The notes beneath the pieces are model-generated. The model saw nothing but the letters and a program-made list of their open reading frames with translations. It made no database searches and was not told the DNA's origin. The position numbers and the translations under genes were made by a program. From positions 186,001 to 250,000 of the forward strand of contig NZ_SMOK01000011.1 of the NCBI RefSeq assembly GCF_004353925.1: a DNA stretch of 64,000 nt, written 5' to 3'. Shown here one piece after another: positions 61,153 to 64,000 of this stretch. Source of the DNA: Pseudomonas sp. H9. Lineage in GTDB: Bacteria > Pseudomonadota > Gammaproteobacteria > Pseudomonadales > Pseudomonadaceae. Every line of letters starts with the position of its first letter. Within the stretch, counting starts at the first letter, position 1.

Positions 61153-62001
61153 ATGGACGAATCCATCGTTAGCATGACCACCACAAAGGTCAATGCGCTC
61201 CTCGCGCTTGTACAAACGTACGGCGCTGCTTTTGTGGTCAAGATTATTTCCGCCATCGCCTTCTGGATCATTGGACGCTGGTTGATCGGCTTTGCCGTGG
61301 GTGTGGTGCAGCGCGCCTTGGCCAAGCAAAAGCTCGACCCGACCGTGCTGCGCTATGTTGGCTCTGTCATCACCGTGACACTGAATATCATCCTGGTGAT
61401 CGGTATCCTCGGATACCTCGGCATGCCAACCACAACCTTCGCCGCCCTGCTCGCCGCTGTCGGCCTGGCCATCGGCATGGCCTGGTCGGGACTGCTGGCC
61501 AACCTTGCCGCGGGTGCTTTTATTATTGTTCTTCGCCCCTTCAAGGTTGGCGACTTTATCTGTGCCGGTGGCGTGACGGGTACGGTTACTGAGATCGGTT
61601 TGTTCGTCACCGCGATCAATACCCCGGACAACGTGCTGACCTTGGTCGGCAACAACAAGATCTTCAGTGACAACATCCAGAACTTCACCCACAACTCCTT
61701 CCGCCGTGTCGAACTGCAGGCGCAGTTGTCCGGTGCGGCTGACTGGAAGGCCGCTGCGGCATTGCTCAAGGAACGTATCGCGGCGTTGCCCAATGTGTTG
61801 GCCGAGCCGGCCGTGGATGTGGAGATTCTTGAATTCAACCTGGTTGGCCCGGTACTCGCGGTGCGTCCGTACTGCCATAACGAGCACTATTGGCAGGTTT
61901 ATTTCGATACCAACCGCACCATCAAGGACGCCCTTGGCGAGGCCGGTTTCCCGGCACCGATGCCAGCGCAAACGGTGATCGTCCAACAACAGGCTGGTTA
62001 G
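61153..62001 (+). CDS. mscS: MscS-family small-conductance mechanosensitive channel
   Basis: 282 residues. Three membrane segments are seen: YGAAFVVKIISAIAFWIIGR (TM1), VGSVITVTLNIILVIGILGY (TM2), and the pore-lining TM3 with Gly/Ala packing AAVGLAIGMAWSGLLANLAAG. The beta domain follows (FKVGDFICAGGVTGTVTEIG), then NNKIFSDNIQNFTHN and a C-terminal alpha/beta domain. It releases solutes on hypo-osmotic shock through the inner membrane. The ATG at 61153 lacks a strong ribosome site; 61174 is an alternative. Length and topology match MscS (about 286). Confidence 0.9.
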   Translation: MDESIVSMTTTKVNALLALVQTYGAAFVVKIISAIAFWIIGRWLIGFAVGVVQRALAKQKLDPTVLRYVGSVITVTLNIILVIGILGYLGMPTTTFAALLAAVGLAIGMAWSGLLANLAAGAFIIVLRPFKVGDFICAGGVTGTVTEIGLFVTAINTPDNVLTLVGNNKIFSDNIQNFTHNSFRRVELQAQLSGAADWKAAAALLKERIAALPNVLAEPAVDVEILEFNLVGPVLAVRPYCHNEHYWQVYFDTNRTIKDALGEAGFPAPMPAQTVIVQQQAG

Positions 62002-62009
62002 CAGGAGCA

Positions 62010-62061
62010 GGCTTGTCCCGCGATTGCGGTGTATCAGACACATCGAATCGCAGGGCAAGCC
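62010..62061. terminator. REP-like hairpin after mscS
   Basis: GGCTTGTCCCGCGATT and AATCGCAGGGCAAGCC form a 16-bp stem with two mismatches/wobbles, 8 bp after the stop. This matches the common REP-type repeat of Pseudomonas intergenic regions. It may serve as a transcript end. Confidence 0.55.
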
Positions 62062-62194
62062 CGATCCTACCGGTACGCCTACCCGTGTGGACTCAGGTCC
62101 GTTGTCCGGATAAACAGTGGCAATCGCTGATGATCGAAAGTAGTACGCGTTCGCCTCGCTACTCACTCAATCCAGCAACACAGGGAGTAACATC

Positions 62195-63466
62195 ATGGTT
62201 GGCTATAACGCTGTCTTAGCAAGGAACACGCAAAACGCTCCGCAAGGCATAGGCCCTTACGCTCAAACCGTCGCCTTCTCTCACTACAATCATCTTTGCG
62301 CCCAGCTCCCCGTTGACCCGACATCAGGGGGCGTTGTCGCGGGCGGTGTAAAAGCGCAGGCTGAGCAGTGCTTCCGAAACATCAAGGCCGTTATAGAAAG
62401 CATCGACCATGTCATGGACGATGTTGTCAGGATTTCCGTCTTTGTCACAGACATCGCAGACAGCGACACGGTCTTTGACGTCTATCAAACGTATTTCTCC
62501 AGTTACTTGCCGGCACTGACCACCGTTGCCGTGGCCGCTTTACCCTTGGGTGCTCGGGTGCAAGTAGAAGCGCTTGTCTCGAACGGCGAAGGCACAATCC
62601 CCAACGCGCCACAGGCAGGCGACTTGATCAAGGTGGCAAGAAACACGAAAAATGCGCCAACAGATCCGCGCTCGACACAAACGGTCGCTTTTTCTCATTA
62701 CAACAACCTCTCTGCTCAACTGCCCATTGATCCGGGGACAGGGAAACTGGTAGCCGGTGGCATAAAACAACAAACCGAGCAGTGCCTGGAGAACATCAAA
62801 GCCATTCTGGAAAGTATTGATGTTCCTTTCGATGACATCGTTAAAATCACCCTCTTCCTGAAAAACCTTTCAGACGCCGACGCTGTGAATGAAGTGTATT
62901 CAACCTTCTTCCCCGACTCGGCCATTGCCCGCACAGCGGCCTACGTTCCAGCTCGCACACTCGTTGCAGCCTCTGCCCTGCCCCTGGGTGCCTTGGTCCA
63001 GATCGAAGCTGTCGTCTCACACGGCGATGGCACGCCGCCGCAGGCGGTCGAGGACCGACACGGCATTGTTATCAAAGCCAACAACACAAGCAGTGCCCCG
63101 CTCTGCGCCCTCTCCACCCAGACGGTCGCTTTCTCCCACTACAACCACCTTTCGGCGCAACTTCCGCTCGACCCGAAAACAGGCCAACTGGCCACGGGCG
63201 GTGTAAAAGAACAGGCCGGGCAATGCCTGAAAAACATCAAAGCCATCGTAGAGAGCATCAATCATGCGATGGAAGATGTGGTCAAGATCAACCTCTACCT
63301 AAAAAACATCGATGATGTCGCTGCGGTGGATGAGGTGTATACCAGCTTCTTCCCAACGGCTGTGCCCGCACGTAGAACCGTAGGCGTATCGCAGCTACCT
63401 GGTGATGCGTTGGTACAGATCGAAGCCGTGGTAGCGAACGCAGAAGGCACGCCACCCAAGGCCTGA
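62195..63466 (+). CDS. Triple-domain Rid (YjgF/YER057c/UK114) protein
   Basis: 423 residues made of three tandem Rid domains (about 1-140, 145-285, 290-423). Each has the same core: QTVAFSHYNHL, AQLPxDP, GGVKxQxEQCxxNIKAxxES and ALPLGAxVQIEAVV. Single Rid proteins are about 130 residues and deaminate reactive enamine/imine intermediates. Domain 1 keeps the GPYAQ Tyr but has Thr where the key Arg should be (LPALTTVAV). Domains 2 and 3 keep the Arg (VPARTLVA, VPARRTVGV) but lack GPY. AGGGAG is upstream, and a strong terminator follows. Confidence 0.88.
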   Translation: MVGYNAVLARNTQNAPQGIGPYAQTVAFSHYNHLCAQLPVDPTSGGVVAGGVKAQAEQCFRNIKAVIESIDHVMDDVVRISVFVTDIADSDTVFDVYQTYFSSYLPALTTVAVAALPLGARVQVEALVSNGEGTIPNAPQAGDLIKVARNTKNAPTDPRSTQTVAFSHYNNLSAQLPIDPGTGKLVAGGIKQQTEQCLENIKAILESIDVPFDDIVKITLFLKNLSDADAVNEVYSTFFPDSAIARTAAYVPARTLVAASALPLGALVQIEAVVSHGDGTPPQAVEDRHGIVIKANNTSSAPLCALSTQTVAFSHYNHLSAQLPLDPKTGQLATGGVKEQAGQCLKNIKAIVESINHAMEDVVKINLYLKNIDDVAAVDEVYTSFFPTAVPARRTVGVSQLPGDALVQIEAVVANAEGTPPKA

Positions 63467-63477
63467 CAAGGCAAATG

Positions 63478-63512
63478 AAAAAGCCCCGGCCACGCTTGCG
63501 CCGGGGCTTTTT
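63478..63512 (+). terminator. Strong Rho-independent terminator
   Basis: AAAAAGCCCCGGC and GCCGGGGCTTTTT form a perfect 13-bp stem with a 9-base loop, 12 bp after the Rid gene stop. The A- and T-rich ends make it work in both directions. Confidence 0.9.
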
Positions 63513-63577
63513 CTACTTGAACGCAGGGCCCGTAATGGGCAAGTATCCGTCCTCGAATTTTATGGAGGGCAATGCTG

Positions 63578-63769
63578 ATGTCGAAACCCAAAACCGTGGC
63601 TGAATTGATTGCGGCCCTGTCGCGCCTGCCACAAGACGCCAAGGTTATCGTTCAGGGTGGCCTTACCTTGAAAGACATCAGCGCCTTTGGCCCGGGCCAG
63701 ATTCAGATCGAGTTCGAGGAACAGATCATTGACTCCTCGCCTTCATGGATCGTTTTCGTGAAAAAGTGA
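63578..63769 (+). CDS. Small uncharacterised protein
   Basis: 63 residues. The N-terminus KTVAELIAALSRLPQDAKVIV resembles small domains that begin with a helix followed by a beta strand, ending SSPSWIVFVKK. No known function. A GGAGGG ribosome site lies eight bases before the ATG at 63578, which is better placed than the upstream ATG at 63572. It is probably a real gene given the strong initiation signal. Confidence 0.6.
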   Translation: MSKPKTVAELIAALSRLPQDAKVIVQGGLTLKDISAFGPGQIQIEFEEQIIDSSPSWIVFVKK

Positions 63770-63786
63770 ACAGCGCCAAGGGCCAA

Positions 63787-64000
63787 TCACTCAGGCCGAA
63801 TCGGATCTGCCGAGAACCAGGAGCCCATCATCTGTGTGACCCCTGCTTTGAACTCGACATAACCGTGACGGTACGGCTCGTCTTTGCGGACCATGTCTTC
63901 GAATCGTTGTTTGATTTCTTGCGGGTCCGCCCCCGGCGAAGCCCCCGCCAAGGCCGCGCTGGCGACGGTTACAATCTCTTCACCGGAAGACCGATTGCCG
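63787..64000 (-). CDS. Uncharacterised protein, N-terminus cut by window edge
   Basis: The minus strand is open from the right edge to a stop at 63789-63787, giving 70 codons. The visible part has EEIVTVASAALAGASPGADP, then QEIKQRFEDMVRKDEPYRH and GYVEFKAGVTQMMGSWFSAD. It is soluble in character and not recognised. It converges on the small gene at 63578 with 17 bp between stops. Confidence 0.5.
   Translation of the reverse strand, partial: GNRSSGEEIVTVASAALAGASPGADPQEIKQRFEDMVRKDEPYRHGYVEFKAGVTQMMGSWFSADPIRPE

Overview
The window looks like chromosomal DNA from a Pseudomonas of the fluorescens/putida type. The evidence is the high-GC coding style, DUF1302/DUF1329 outer-membrane pairs, OruR-type AraC regulators, MalT-type LuxR regulators, REP-like hairpins and IS3-family elements. 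No rRNA, tRNA or CRISPR array was seen.

Region 1 (1-28175) is a large CoA-dependent catabolic locus. After an NmrA-type reductase, a LysR regulator and a divergent GXWXG/DUF4334 gene come a GMC alcohol dehydrogenase and a run of 16 plus-strand genes (5580-21881). These encode two paralogous acyl-CoA ligases, an SCPx-type thiolase, a two-gene MaoC hydratase, an SDR, acyl-CoA dehydrogenases (one single-gene, one two-gene pair), a crotonase, an aldehyde and an alcohol dehydrogenase, a nitronate-monooxygenase-family flavoprotein, a hotdog thioesterase, and a DUF35 protein overlapping a thiolase-fold protein that has lost both catalytic cysteines. Two AraC-type genes follow, then a second two-gene acyl-CoA dehydrogenase and etfBA, which would take the electrons. 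A 16-bp sequence plus a -10-like hexamer at identical spacing precedes the AraC genes and the second dehydrogenase pair, and a weaker version precedes the GMC gene. The genes fit activation and side-chain/ring beta-oxidation of an alicyclic, terpenoid, steroid-like or branched alcohol or acid; the substrate cannot be read from sequence.

Region 2 (28176-45458) has a 727-bp long inverted repeat, a secreted alkylsulfatase divergent from a DUF1302/DUF1329 pair, and a five-gene cluster whose content matches itaconate degradation (itaconyl-CoA hydratase, acyl-CoA dehydrogenase, MmgE/PrpD, class III CoA-transferase, citramalyl-CoA lyase), flanked by two large MalT-like LuxR regulators.

Region 3 (45459-61152) is an accessory/defence island. 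It has a small MITE-like repeat (second copy at 5245-5391), an IS3 element cut by another IS3 element, a decayed multidomain rhodanese gene, and a complete Qat anti-phage operon (qatABCD) followed at 21-29 bp spacing by two unrecognised genes. Then come a GIY-YIG nuclease, a superfamily I helicase fragment, a broken tyrosine recombinase, and about 2 kb with no gene but with an array of about eight 20-bp direct repeats and a perfect 34-bp palindrome.

Region 4 (61153-64000) returns to chromosomal-type genes: an MscS channel, an unusual triple-domain Rid protein and two small uncharacterised proteins, the last cut by the window edge.
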